A stretch of DNA of 64,000 nt from Desulfoprunum benzoelyticum. Its GTDB lineage: Bacteria; Desulfobacterota; Desulfobulbia; Desulfobulbales; Desulfocapsaceae. The position numbers were made by a program, and so were the translations under genes. Positions 37,063 to 45,383 of this stretch are shown in pieces. The notes beneath the pieces were generated by a model. It did not search any database and was not told the origin of the DNA. It saw nothing but the letters and a program-made list of their open reading frames with translations. The stretch lies in the NCBI RefSeq assembly GCF_014201505.1, contig NZ_JACHEO010000007.1, forward strand, positions 91,137 to 155,136, given 5' to 3'. Every line of letters starts with the position of its first letter. The first letter of the stretch is position 1.

Positions 37063-38154
37063 TCACTCCAGCTTCCCGCCGTGGGGTTGTCCAGCATACA
37101 GCCGGCCGTTGCAGGTGGCCAGGAAAGCATCGAGGGGAATTGTCTCCTGCCTGATGAACCCTGTGGCCGGCAGCCGGCCCCGGGCCACCAGCTCCACCAC
37201 GGCGCAGATCGAGGCGGCGGTGGTCCAGGCGATGGTCCGCCGGGTGTCGCCGGCGATCGCCACCGGCAGGTAGGTGCGGACAAACTCCTCGCGCAACAGG
37301 GTGCCGGCGATCCAGCCCTCGACCGAGACATGGATATGGACCAGGTCGTCGTTGACCGGCGGCTTGGCGTTGACGAGGATTTTGCCGGCATGGGCCCGGT
37401 CCTGGCGCAGCAGCAGCTCATGGAGGAAGAAGTTCATCAGGGCGGCATGGCCGGGATAGCGGATCGATTTGTAGTCGAGGTTGTCGACCCGGCCCTCGAA
37501 GGTCTCACACATCGTCCCGAGCCCGCCCGAGGTGGTGAAGGCCTCGAGCTGCAGGCCGTTGATCACCAGCTTCTCCACCCACTCCAGCGGCGATACCCAC
37601 TTCCGCACCCCATCCTCGATGACCTCGCAGTCGTTGAGGTACTCGTTGACGACCCCTTCCGGCGACCAGTTGAAGGCATAGCCGAGCAGGCCGGTGGGAT
37701 GCTGGGGCAGGGCGCCGACCCGGAGCCTGATGCTGCGGATCCGCTCGAACCTGGCGGCCAGCGAGGCCCCGACGATGGCGATGAAGCCGGGGGCGAGGCC
37801 GCACTGGGGCGCCATCACCGTCCCGGCGTTGCGGCTCAGGGCGATGATCTCCCGGGTCGTGTGCACGTCTTCGGTCAGGTCGAAATAATGGACGCCGCAA
37901 TCGGCGGCGACCCGGGCCACCCCGAGGTTGAAGTGATAGGGCAGACAGGAGACGACCGCATCCCTGCCCCGCAGCGCTTCGGCAAGAGCGGCGGTATCGG
38001 CGACATCGAGGGCCTGGACGGTGAAGGGCGGGTTGCCGGGGGGATGGCGGTCGGCGGCGGTGACCGCAAATCCGGTTTCATGGAGCAGCAGGGCGACAAG
38101 GTGGCCGACCTTGCCGAGGCCGAGGACAAGGACGGAGTTGATTCGATCCGGCAT
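37063..38154 (-). CDS. Saccharopine dehydrogenase-family oxidoreductase
   Basis: The protein has 363 residues from ATG 38154, preceded by GGAGG. An N-terminal Rossmann domain (VLVLGLGKVGHLVALLL) is followed by DAVVSCLPYHFNLGVAR and APGFIAIVGASLA. The C-terminal half is the saccharopine-dehydrogenase catalytic/dimerisation domain (EYLNDCEVIEDGVRKWVSP, GLGTMCETFEGRVDNLDYK, RYPGHAALMNF). The glutamate-forming enzyme splits saccharopine into glutamate and aminoadipate semialdehyde. The neighbouring gene encodes an ALDH7-type dehydrogenase that would oxidise that semialdehyde, which supports a lysine-catabolic role. The lysine-ketoglutarate reductase that makes saccharopine is not in this window. 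Carboxynorspermidine synthase is a related family and an alternative. Confidence 0.8.
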   Translation of the reverse strand: MPDRINSVLVLGLGKVGHLVALLLHETGFAVTAADRHPPGNPPFTVQALDVADTAALAEALRGRDAVVSCLPYHFNLGVARVAADCGVHYFDLTEDVHTTREIIALSRNAGTVMAPQCGLAPGFIAIVGASLAARFERIRSIRLRVGALPQHPTGLLGYAFNWSPEGVVNEYLNDCEVIEDGVRKWVSPLEWVEKLVINGLQLEAFTTSGGLGTMCETFEGRVDNLDYKSIRYPGHAALMNFFLHELLLRQDRAHAGKILVNAKPPVNDDLVHIHVSVEGWIAGTLLREEFVRTYLPVAIAGDTRRTIAWTTAASICAVVELVARGRLPATGFIRQETIPLDAFLATCNGRLYAGQPHGGKLE

Positions 38155-38313
38155 GGTACGCCTCCATGGCGAAGCAGGGGGAAGCAACAGCGACAGGTTC
38201 CCGAGGCGTCAACGGTTTCGGCGCCTGTATCCATAATAGTCGATGCATCACGACTCCGACACCATACCATGATCCCGGCAGGAGAAACATGGCGGAAGAA
38301 TGGACGGTCGAAA

Positions 38314-39861
38314 TCACTCTCGGTCGCGCTCCAACTCGAAGCGGATCCCCTGGGCCAGCGGCAGGGCCGTGCCGTGGTTGATGGTGTTGGTCTGCCGCCG
38401 CATGTAGCCCTTCCAGGCATCCGAGCCCGATTCCCGGCCGCCGCCGGTCTCCTTCTCGCCGCCGAAGGCCCCGCCGATTTCCGCCCCCGACGTGCCGATA
38501 TTGACGTTGGCGATGCCGCAGTCGGAACCGGCCGCCGCCAGGAAGATCTCGGCCTCCCGCAGGTTGTCGGTGAAGATCGCCGACGACAGCCCCTGGGGCA
38601 CGGCGTTGTGGAGCGCGATGGCGTTGTCGACCGCGCCGGAATACTTGATGACATAGAGGATCGGAGCAAACGTTTCCTGCTGGACGATCGGGAAATCGTT
38701 GGCGGCCGTCGCCACCACCGGCTCGACGTAGCAGCCGGATTCGTAGCCGGGGCCGGCGAGCACCCGGCCGCCGCACAGGACCGAACCGCCTTGGGAGCGC
38801 AGGGTCTGCAGGGCGTCGAGATAGGCCGCCGCCGCCCGGCGGTCGATCAACGGCCCGACATGATTGCGCTCGTCGAGCGGCGACCCGATCCGCAGCGACC
38901 GATAGGCCTTGACCAGGGCCGCGGTGACCCGGTCGGCGATCGATTGATGGACGATCAGCCGCCGGGTGGTGGTACAGCGCTGGCCGGCGGTGCCCACCGC
39001 CGAGAAGACGATCGCCGGCACCGCCAGCTCGAGATTGGCGTGCGGCGTCACGATGATGGCGTTGTTGCCGCCGAGTTCGAGGATGGTGCGGCCGAGCCGG
39101 GCGGCGACGGTGGCGGCGACCCGCCGCCCCGCCCGGGTCGAGCCGGTGAACGAGATCAGGGGAACATGGCGATCGTGCAGCAGCAGTTCGCCGATCGTCC
39201 CGCCGCGGCCGATGACGAGGTTGAACAGCCCTTCCGGCAGGTCGTTGGCGGCGACGACTTCGGCGAGGATGTGCTGGACGGCGATGGCGGTGAGCGGCGT
39301 TCTCGACGACGGCTTCCACAGGCAGGTGTCGCCGCAGATCGCCGCCAGCATCGCATTCCAGGCCCAGACCGCCACCGGGAAATTGAAGGCGGTGACGATG
39401 CCGACGACCCCCAGGGGATGGTACTGTTCGTAGAGCCGATGCTCGGGCCGCTCCGAGGCCATCGTCACCCCGTAGAGCTGGCGCGACTGGCCGACGGCGA
39501 AGTCGCAGATGTCGATCATCTCCTGCACCTCGCCCAGCCCTTCCTGCAGCGATTTGCCCATCTCCAGCGACACCAGGGTTCCCAGCGCCTGCTTCCTTGC
39601 CCGCAGCGCCTCGCCGATCCGGCGGACGATCTCGCCCCGCTTCGGTGCCGGCACCAGCCGCCAGCTGCGAAAGGCCTCCCTGGCGGCGGCGGCGCACTCG
39701 CGGTAGTCCTGTTCCGAGGCCAGATCCACCGCGGCCAGGCGGCGGCCATCGATCGGCGACACCACCTCCAGCACGTCGTGGCCCTCGCTCCGGAGCCACC
39801 GCGTTCCGGTGGAGGCCCCCTGGTTCTTCTCCCTGATTCCCAAAGTGTCGAGGATGTCCAT
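38314..39861 (-). CDS. ALDH7-family aldehyde dehydrogenase (aminoadipate-semialdehyde dehydrogenase-like)
   Basis: The protein has 515 residues from ATG 39861, after GGGAGGA. It is a complete NAD(P)-dependent aldehyde dehydrogenase: cofactor segment VGIVTAFNFPVAVWAWNAM, catalytic Glu in ILELGGNNAII, and catalytic Cys in GTAGQRCTTTRRLIVHQS. The segment QEMIDICDFAVGQSRQLYG is characteristic of the ALDH7 (antiquitin) group, which oxidises alpha-aminoadipate semialdehyde to aminoadipate. With the saccharopine dehydrogenase-like gene 160 bases downstream on the same strand, it forms the last two steps of the saccharopine route of lysine breakdown. Another semialdehyde could be the substrate. The acidic-to-neutral active-site environment cannot be judged by eye. 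Confidence 0.87.
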   Translation of the reverse strand: MDILDTLGIREKNQGASTGTRWLRSEGHDVLEVVSPIDGRRLAAVDLASEQDYRECAAAAREAFRSWRLVPAPKRGEIVRRIGEALRARKQALGTLVSLEMGKSLQEGLGEVQEMIDICDFAVGQSRQLYGVTMASERPEHRLYEQYHPLGVVGIVTAFNFPVAVWAWNAMLAAICGDTCLWKPSSRTPLTAIAVQHILAEVVAANDLPEGLFNLVIGRGGTIGELLLHDRHVPLISFTGSTRAGRRVAATVAARLGRTILELGGNNAIIVTPHANLELAVPAIVFSAVGTAGQRCTTTRRLIVHQSIADRVTAALVKAYRSLRIGSPLDERNHVGPLIDRRAAAAYLDALQTLRSQGGSVLCGGRVLAGPGYESGCYVEPVVATAANDFPIVQQETFAPILYVIKYSGAVDNAIALHNAVPQGLSSAIFTDNLREAEIFLAAAGSDCGIANVNIGTSGAEIGGAFGGEKETGGGRESGSDAWKGYMRRQTNTINHGTALPLAQGIRFELERDRE

Positions 39862-40149
39862 GTCGTCCTCCCGGATTGCCGGCCACGCGACCGGCACATC
39901 GTTGTTGCTGCGACAACCGTCTTCCTGCCTCGGCGCGACAACAAGGGGTGCCATCACCCCCCGGCTGCCGGTTCACGCCGCCCCTGCGCCCGTCAAGGCG
40001 CGGTCCCTGTCTCCTGCCCTCCCCTGATACGGAAGCGCAGCTCCCTGAAATCCGGCGTCGGCGGCAGTGACCGGAGCGCCGCGAGCAACGCCGGCGAACA
40101 GTGTTTTCGAGTACATTTACCTCCTGTGCCACCAAGGGCGTACGGCTTG
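39862..40149. other. Intergenic region, no gene seen
   Basis: This is 288 GC-rich bases between the ALDH7 gene and the DUF72 gene, both on the minus strand. Open frames here are shadows of the neighbouring genes. No promoter or terminator could be picked out. Confidence 0.35.
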
Positions 40150-41019
40150 TCAGCCTTCCAGCAACGCCTCGATCTTCGCGATGGTCCTGGGGGCGGAACC
40201 TTCGTAGTGGTTGTTGACGTTGATGAGGATGTCGACGTTGCGCCGGCGCAGGTCGCGCGCCATTCTGGCCAGCTCGGCCAGCTCGCCGTCCTTCGGTTCG
40301 ACGATCCGGTTCCAGGCGTTGCCGGTGCGCTCCTCCATATCCTTCCGGTTGCCGCCGTGCATCCGGATTATCACCGGGCTGGCCAGCTTCTCCCGGTGCT
40401 GCCAGTACACCCCGAAGATCGGCGGCATGTAATATCCCTGCAGGAAGACGTGGCCCAGGCCGTGTGCGGCGAGAAAATCGAAATACTCACTCCGCAGCCA
40501 GTTCGGATTGCGGATCTCGACGCAGTAGCGGAAACCCTCCGGCAGTCCCTGGCGGAAGACCTCGAACAGTTCGAGGAAATGGTGGAGGCTGGTCATCTTC
40601 TGCCGGCTGAGGTATTCGAACTGGAACATCAGCGGGCCGATATGCTCGCCCAGCGGCTCGATGGCCTGAAGAAAGCGGGCCATCAGGCCGGTGGAGAGGA
40701 AATGCGGATTGGGGACGAGAAGTGCACCCTTGCCCTTACTGTAATGATGGGTCAGGGTGATGCTATTCGGCACCTTGATGCTGAAGAGAAATCCCGGCGG
40801 CACCGAATCGGCGTACTCCCCCACGACGTCGGCCCGGGGCAGGACCGGCACGTCCTTGTCGAACAGCGACCAGAACCACTGGTCGACCTCGACGGTGGCG
40901 TAGCGGCGGCTGTACTGCGCCAGCAGGTTGCGGCCTTCCTGCCGGGAATAGACCAGCCCCTCCCAGGAATCGTATTTCCAGCTGCAGGTGCCGATTCTGA
41001 TCAGATCTGTCCTGTCCAT
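40150..41019 (-). CDS. DUF72 domain protein
   Basis: The protein has 289 residues from ATG 41019 (MDRTDLIRIGTCSWKYDSWE). The family has a TIM-barrel-like fold of unknown function. Diagnostic parts are the GTCSWKYDSW opening, YPHVEVD-like text (RYATVEVDQWFWSLFD), FLFSIKVPNSITLTHHY, GPLMFQFEYLSRQKM, CVEIRNPNW, YMPPIFGVYWQH, IIRMHGGNRKDM and the C-terminal DILINVNNHYEGSAPRT. The gene is on its own between the lysine pair and the divergent CoA-transferase gene. A short damaged copy of its first 25-30 codons occurs at 48920-49012. Confidence 0.88.
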   Translation of the reverse strand: MDRTDLIRIGTCSWKYDSWEGLVYSRQEGRNLLAQYSRRYATVEVDQWFWSLFDKDVPVLPRADVVGEYADSVPPGFLFSIKVPNSITLTHHYSKGKGALLVPNPHFLSTGLMARFLQAIEPLGEHIGPLMFQFEYLSRQKMTSLHHFLELFEVFRQGLPEGFRYCVEIRNPNWLRSEYFDFLAAHGLGHVFLQGYYMPPIFGVYWQHREKLASPVIIRMHGGNRKDMEERTGNAWNRIVEPKDGELAELARMARDLRRRNVDILINVNNHYEGSAPRTIAKIEALLEG

Positions 41020-41427
41020 GGTGAAGACAATAAGCGGATTTTGAGGCGGGGGCAATGGAACAATGGCGGGATCGCCGCCGTTAGATATTTTCTTTACCCG
41101 ACGCGACCATCCGGCCTTCTTGCGCGCCGATGCAGAGCGAATCCGAGAGGTCGCCGGTTTTATCTTCCGCGGCACCGATTACATGGTATTGTCGTCTATC
41201 GGGTCCGCGCCGCAGTCTGCATCCGAAAGCGGTAGCGACTGCAGCCCTGACGGCAGGTTGAACGGTGGCTGGGCGGGACCATGGAAGACGAGGGTAGCCC
41301 AGACTGGCGGTTGCAGACGGTGGTGGCGGACAGATTCTGCTTTCCTGCAGGTCTTGAGTGATTCCAATCGAGCAGGGCAAAAACCGGTATGATGCCATAT
41401 CAACGGTTATGGGGAGGGTTGGAAAAA
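41020..41427. other. Divergent intergenic region
   Basis: This is 408 bases between the DUF72 gene (minus) and the CoA-transferase gene (plus), so it should carry promoters for both. I see the ribosome site GGAGGG before 41428 but no convincing hexamers. Frames on both strands are short and without family features. Confidence 0.35.
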
Positions 41428-43317
41428 ATGGCAAAGGACAAAGGATTCAAAGGCGAGATGGTTACGGCCGACGAGGCGATCTCGACCATCAGGAACGGCA
41501 GCCGGATCTTTATCGGTTCGGGCTGCGGCGAACCCCGGCATCTCATCCATAGCCTGGTGGGCCGACGGAATCTGCAGGACATCATGGTCTTCCAGATGCT
41601 GGCCCATACCCTGGCCGATTATCTTCATGATCAATCTTTCCTCGAGCGCTTTTCAATCAAACTCTTCTTTGTGCCGATTGCGATGCAGCAGGCGGCGTTC
41701 GAGGGCAAGGTCGATTACATCCCCATCTACCTTTCCCAGCTGCCGCAGCTGTTTCGCAACAAACAGATCGGCATCGACACGGTCCTTATCCAGATCAGCC
41801 CTCCCGACTCCTTCGGCATTGCCAGTCTCGGCGTCTCCGTCGATGTCACCCTGGAAGCGGTCAGAAACGCCAAGACGGTCATTGCCCAGGTCAACCCGCG
41901 GATGCCCCGGACCCATGGCGACGGATTTCTGCATATCGACGATATCGACTATCTCGTTCCCTTCGAGGAGGAACTGATCAGCATCGATCAGGAAACGGTC
42001 GACGAAGAAACGGCCGCCCGCATCGCCCAGTATGTCAAGGAGCTGGTCGATGACGGCAGCACCCTGCAGGTCGGCTACGGCCACATGCCCTATGCCCTGC
42101 TGCGCTATTTCGACGACAAGAACGACCTCGGCATCCACACCCACATGATCTCCGACGCCTTCATCCCGCTGATCAAACAGGGGATCATCACCAACAAGCA
42201 GAAAAATTTCATGACCGACCGGGCCGTGGCGACCTTCTGCATGGGGTCGAGGCTGGCCTATGATTACATCGACAACAACATCCAGTTCTATTTCGGCACG
42301 GCGGACTGGGTCAACACCCCGGGCATCATCGGCAAAAACGATAATTTTATCTCCATCAGTTCCGCCCTGGAGGTCGATCTGACCGGCCAGGTCTGCTCCG
42401 ATTCGGTCGGCCGGCAATTTTTCAGCGGCACCGGCGACCAGGCCAACTTCATCCGCGGCGCCAATCTGTCGAAAGGCGGCTTTTCGATCATCGCCCTTCC
42501 CTCCACCGCCAAAGGCGGCCAGGTTTCCCGCATTGTCGCCAACCTCAGTGCCGGGGCCGGAGTGGCGACGCTCCGCGCCGATGTCAATTTTGTCGTCACC
42601 GAGTTCGGCATCGCCCAGCTCAAAGGCAAAAGCATCAGTCAGCGGGTCATCGAGCTGTGCCAGATCGCCCATCCCGATTTCCGCGAGAGCCTGGTGAAGG
42701 ACGCCAAAAAGAACCATTACATCTTCCCCGATCAGCTGCCGCCGCTGGCCGAAGACCTCATCTTCATCGAGGGGTATAAAAGTCGAACACACCTGAAAAA
42801 CGGCAAGACCATGCTGGTTCGCCCGCTTCTGCCGTCGGATGAGATCGCCTACCGCAATTTCTTTTATTCGCTGCAGGCAGAGACCATCTTTCTGCGTTTT
42901 TTCTATACGGTTAAAATCTTTTCCCGGAAAATGGCGCAGGAACACTGGGCCAGCATCGATTACCGCCGCAATATTTCACTGATCGGCATCGTCCAGAGCA
43001 GGGGCAATAAGGAGATCGTGGCGATCGGCAGCTACGCCAGAATGGATGACACGTGGGCCGAGGTCGCTTTTGTCGTTCGGGAGGATTTTCACAACCTCGG
43101 CATTGCCGGCTATATCTTGACGGAACTACAGAAAATCGCCTCGGCAAACGGCTACGAGGGCTTTTTTGCAACGACCCTGGCGAAAAATAAATCGATGCTC
43201 CATATCTTCCAGAAATTTTTTCCTGATGCCAGGATCACCGCCAAAGAGGGCGAGATCGAAATCTGGATGAAATTTCCGCAGCAACAACCGCCGATCGATA
43301 CTGCGGAAGATTCCTGA
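41428..43317 (+). CDS. Acetyl-CoA hydrolase/transferase-family protein with C-terminal GNAT domain
   Basis: The protein has 629 residues from ATG 41428 (ribosome site GGAGGG); an in-frame ATG at 41389 is less likely. Residues about 10-430 are a class-I CoA-transferase of the acetyl-CoA hydrolase type: IRNGSRIFIGSGCGEPRHL, DTVLIQISPPDSFGIASLG, GYGHMPYALL, SGTGDQANFIRGANLSKGG, and VVTEFGIAQLKGKSISQR (written across about 385-405). Residues about 460-615 are a GNAT acetyltransferase domain (VRPLLPSDEIAYRNFFYSL, VAFVVREDFHNLGIAGYIL). The CoA-transferase part would exchange CoA between acetyl- and other acyl groups. The GNAT part may acetylate the same or a partner enzyme. It is divergent from DUF72. 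Confidence 0.87.
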   Translation: MAKDKGFKGEMVTADEAISTIRNGSRIFIGSGCGEPRHLIHSLVGRRNLQDIMVFQMLAHTLADYLHDQSFLERFSIKLFFVPIAMQQAAFEGKVDYIPIYLSQLPQLFRNKQIGIDTVLIQISPPDSFGIASLGVSVDVTLEAVRNAKTVIAQVNPRMPRTHGDGFLHIDDIDYLVPFEEELISIDQETVDEETAARIAQYVKELVDDGSTLQVGYGHMPYALLRYFDDKNDLGIHTHMISDAFIPLIKQGIITNKQKNFMTDRAVATFCMGSRLAYDYIDNNIQFYFGTADWVNTPGIIGKNDNFISISSALEVDLTGQVCSDSVGRQFFSGTGDQANFIRGANLSKGGFSIIALPSTAKGGQVSRIVANLSAGAGVATLRADVNFVVTEFGIAQLKGKSISQRVIELCQIAHPDFRESLVKDAKKNHYIFPDQLPPLAEDLIFIEGYKSRTHLKNGKTMLVRPLLPSDEIAYRNFFYSLQAETIFLRFFYTVKIFSRKMAQEHWASIDYRRNISLIGIVQSRGNKEIVAIGSYARMDDTWAEVAFVVREDFHNLGIAGYILTELQKIASANGYEGFFATTLAKNKSMLHIFQKFFPDARITAKEGEIEIWMKFPQQQPPIDTAEDS

Positions 43318-43353
43318 TCAGGAGGAGCCTTTCAATGATTGCCCCTCCGGACC

Positions 43354-44142
43354 TCATGCACCTCCCGTCTTCCAATCGAGGACGGCGGTTATCGGGTAAT
43401 GGTCCGATGGGAACAGCTGCCCCGCGTGGGAACGGTCGATCCCTGCCTCCACCACGCGGAAATGACCGGAGACCAGGATCCAGTCGATGGGCGTCCGCTC
43501 CTCCTGCCGGCCGAAAGCATGAAAGGTCGCCTCATCCTCCCCCGGCGGACGGACCTGGCGAAAGGCATCGCTCAACATGGTGTCACCGGTCAGGAGGCGG
43601 TAGGCCTCCGAGTTTTTATCGGCATTGAAGTCGCCGGTAACGATGAGCGGGGTCTGTCGAAGGATCGACTCGAGCCATTGCCGCAGGCAGCGGGCGTTGC
43701 CGACGATCGCTGCCGGTTGATAATCGAAATGGGTGTTGACGTAGGTCAGCACGGCGCCGGTGGCGCGGCAGGCCAGCCTGGCCCAGCTCACCGTTCGCGG
43801 ATAGGCGCTGTCCCAGCTCCTGCTGCCGCACACCTCCGGAGTCTCGCTCAGCCAGAAGCAGCCGCGGTCGAGCAGCGCGAAGGCCGATCGGCGAAACAGC
43901 AGCGGGGCCATCTCCAGGGCCGTATCGCCGGGCCCCTGGCGATGGACGCCGTAGAAATGGTAGTCCGGCAGGCTCGAGCGGACGAAATCGGCCTGGTCGT
44001 CGTCGCGACACTCCTGGAGCCCGAGCAGATCGGGGCTGAAATCATGAATCCGGGCAAGGGCGAGATGCCGGCGGTGGTTCCAGTGATTGTCGCCGTCATT
44101 GGCGCGGCCGTAGCGGATGTTGAAGCTCATCACCTTGATCAT
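43354..44142 (-). CDS. Endonuclease/exonuclease/phosphatase (EEP) family hydrolase
   Basis: The protein has 262 residues from ATG 44142 (MIKVMSFNIRYGRAND), after GGGAGGGAC. The EEP motifs are in order: MSFNIRYG, LGLQECRDDDQADF with the metal-binding Glu, VNTHFDYQP, VTGDFNADKNS, and SDHYPITAVL with the catalytic Asp-His. The fold covers DNases, sphingomyelinases and inositol phosphatases, and this short cytoplasmic type without a signal peptide is often annotated as metal-dependent hydrolase. The substrate is unknown. It lies 20 bases after the GH5 gene in a four-gene minus-strand operon with two glycosidases and an ABC protein, hinting at a sugar- or phosphosugar-linked role, as an inference from context. 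Confidence 0.85.
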   Translation of the reverse strand: MIKVMSFNIRYGRANDGDNHWNHRRHLALARIHDFSPDLLGLQECRDDDQADFVRSSLPDYHFYGVHRQGPGDTALEMAPLLFRRSAFALLDRGCFWLSETPEVCGSRSWDSAYPRTVSWARLACRATGAVLTYVNTHFDYQPAAIVGNARCLRQWLESILRQTPLIVTGDFNADKNSEAYRLLTGDTMLSDAFRQVRPPGEDEATFHAFGRQEERTPIDWILVSGHFRVVEAGIDRSHAGQLFPSDHYPITAVLDWKTGGA

Positions 44143-44162
44143 GACAGGTCCCTCCCCCTCGA

Positions 44163-45359
44163 TCATACCGTGAGATTCGCGGCCCGTTCCAGGGCCCGGC
44201 GCATCCCCGCGAACTGCTCCGGCCGGCTGAGGTCGGGAAAGAACCCCTGTTCCACGCAGTCTCGATAACACCACTCCGGGGTGGTCTCGGTGCGATAGGT
44301 CCAGAAGAACCAGCCGGCGTATTTCTCGAAGGTCAGCAGCTGGGCCGAGGCATAGCCGCGATAGGCCGCCGACATCTGAAACTCGTCCATCGCCTCCAGG
44401 GCATGGTTGAAGGGGCCCTCGGCCCAGAGGGAAACAACCTTGAGGTTCATCCCCAGACTCCATTCACCGCAATAGATCTGATAACCGGATGCGCGGATAA
44501 TCTCGTCCGCCTCGGCGCGCCACTCCACGGCGGCCTTGCGGATATGGCCGAAAATATCGAGGTCGATGTCGTTCCGGACAAAGCACTGGTAGCGGTGGAT
44601 ATCGATGGCGACATTGGAGAACTCCGGCTCCTGCAGAAACCCGGCATACTCCCGGAAGGAGCGGAAGCCGTCATGGAACACCACCGTCACCCGCTCGGGC
44701 GGGCAATGACGGCGGATGCGGTGGTAGGCATCAGTCGTGTAGCGCTGCAGCAGCTCGGTGGGGACATCCCAGCGCGGCTCGTTGAGCACCTCGATGCCGT
44801 GCAGCGCCGGATGGTCGGCATAGCGCTGCGCCAGCCGCTCCACCACCTCCAGGGAGTGGTCGATATACTCCTCGCTGGTATGCCACTCGCAGATGCCCAG
44901 CATGCCGCCGTTGTCGAACCCGTTCTGACAGCCCGGGGCGGCATGGAGGTCGAGGACCACCCGCAGGCCGAACTCCCCGGCCCACTGAAAGACCTGATCG
45001 ACGATCGCCAGCCCTCCCTCCACAAAGGGATAGCGCACCTCCTGGTAGCGGCGGTGGTAGGGGTAGTCCTTGCCGAACAACCAGTGGCCGACCGGCAGGC
45101 GCACCGCATTGATGCCGGCGCCGGCCAGCCAGGCGAAGTCGTCGCGGGTGATGAAGGTGTTCCAGTGGCGGTGGAGGCGCCGGGTGGCCTCGGCCTCGCC
45201 CAGCTCGACGCAATAGGAGGTTTCGTCGGTGGCCTTCAGCCCCGCGAACAGGCTGGGGGTGATCCATTTCTCCAGCACCAGCCAGCCGCCGAGATTGACG
45301 CCGCGCAGTTTGCCGCCGTCGAACCTGTCGCCGTTGTCATGCATCGTTGAGGTCGTCAT
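44163..45359 (-). CDS. Glycoside hydrolase family 5, exo-beta-1,3-glucanase-like
   Basis: This 398-residue protein has no signal peptide and is thus probably cytoplasmic. The opening LRGVNLGGWLVLEKWITPSL and INAVRLPVGHWLFG are typical of the yeast exo-1,3-glucanase branch of GH5. The acid/base Glu is in IEVLNEPRWD and the nucleophile Glu in QIYCGEWSLGMN. VVLDLHAAPGCQNGFDN is the third conserved block and FFWTYRTE carries a conserved aromatic. It would remove glucose from the non-reducing end of beta-1,3-glucan or related glucosides. It is flanked by the EEP gene and the ABC gene at 20-25 bases, so is clearly in their operon. A secreted role would need an unseen export route. Confidence 0.87.
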   Translation of the reverse strand: MTTSTMHDNGDRFDGGKLRGVNLGGWLVLEKWITPSLFAGLKATDETSYCVELGEAEATRRLHRHWNTFITRDDFAWLAGAGINAVRLPVGHWLFGKDYPYHRRYQEVRYPFVEGGLAIVDQVFQWAGEFGLRVVLDLHAAPGCQNGFDNGGMLGICEWHTSEEYIDHSLEVVERLAQRYADHPALHGIEVLNEPRWDVPTELLQRYTTDAYHRIRRHCPPERVTVVFHDGFRSFREYAGFLQEPEFSNVAIDIHRYQCFVRNDIDLDIFGHIRKAAVEWRAEADEIIRASGYQIYCGEWSLGMNLKVVSLWAEGPFNHALEAMDEFQMSAAYRGYASAQLLTFEKYAGWFFWTYRTETTPEWCYRDCVEQGFFPDLSRPEQFAGMRRALERAANLTV

Positions 45360-45383
45360 AAGGGGGATCTCCAGAAAAAAGGA

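Noticed and set aside
37081..41235. Very long open frame (over 1380 codons) on the plus strand
   Set aside because: It is antisense to three well-supported genes (saccharopine dehydrogenase, ALDH7, DUF72), reads as a Pro/Gly/Arg/Asp-rich shadow and has no domain-like text. High GC content keeps such frames open.
41100..41388. Small gene in the divergent region before the CoA-transferase
   Set aside because: Frames on either strand have no ribosome site or recognisable content and change character along their length.
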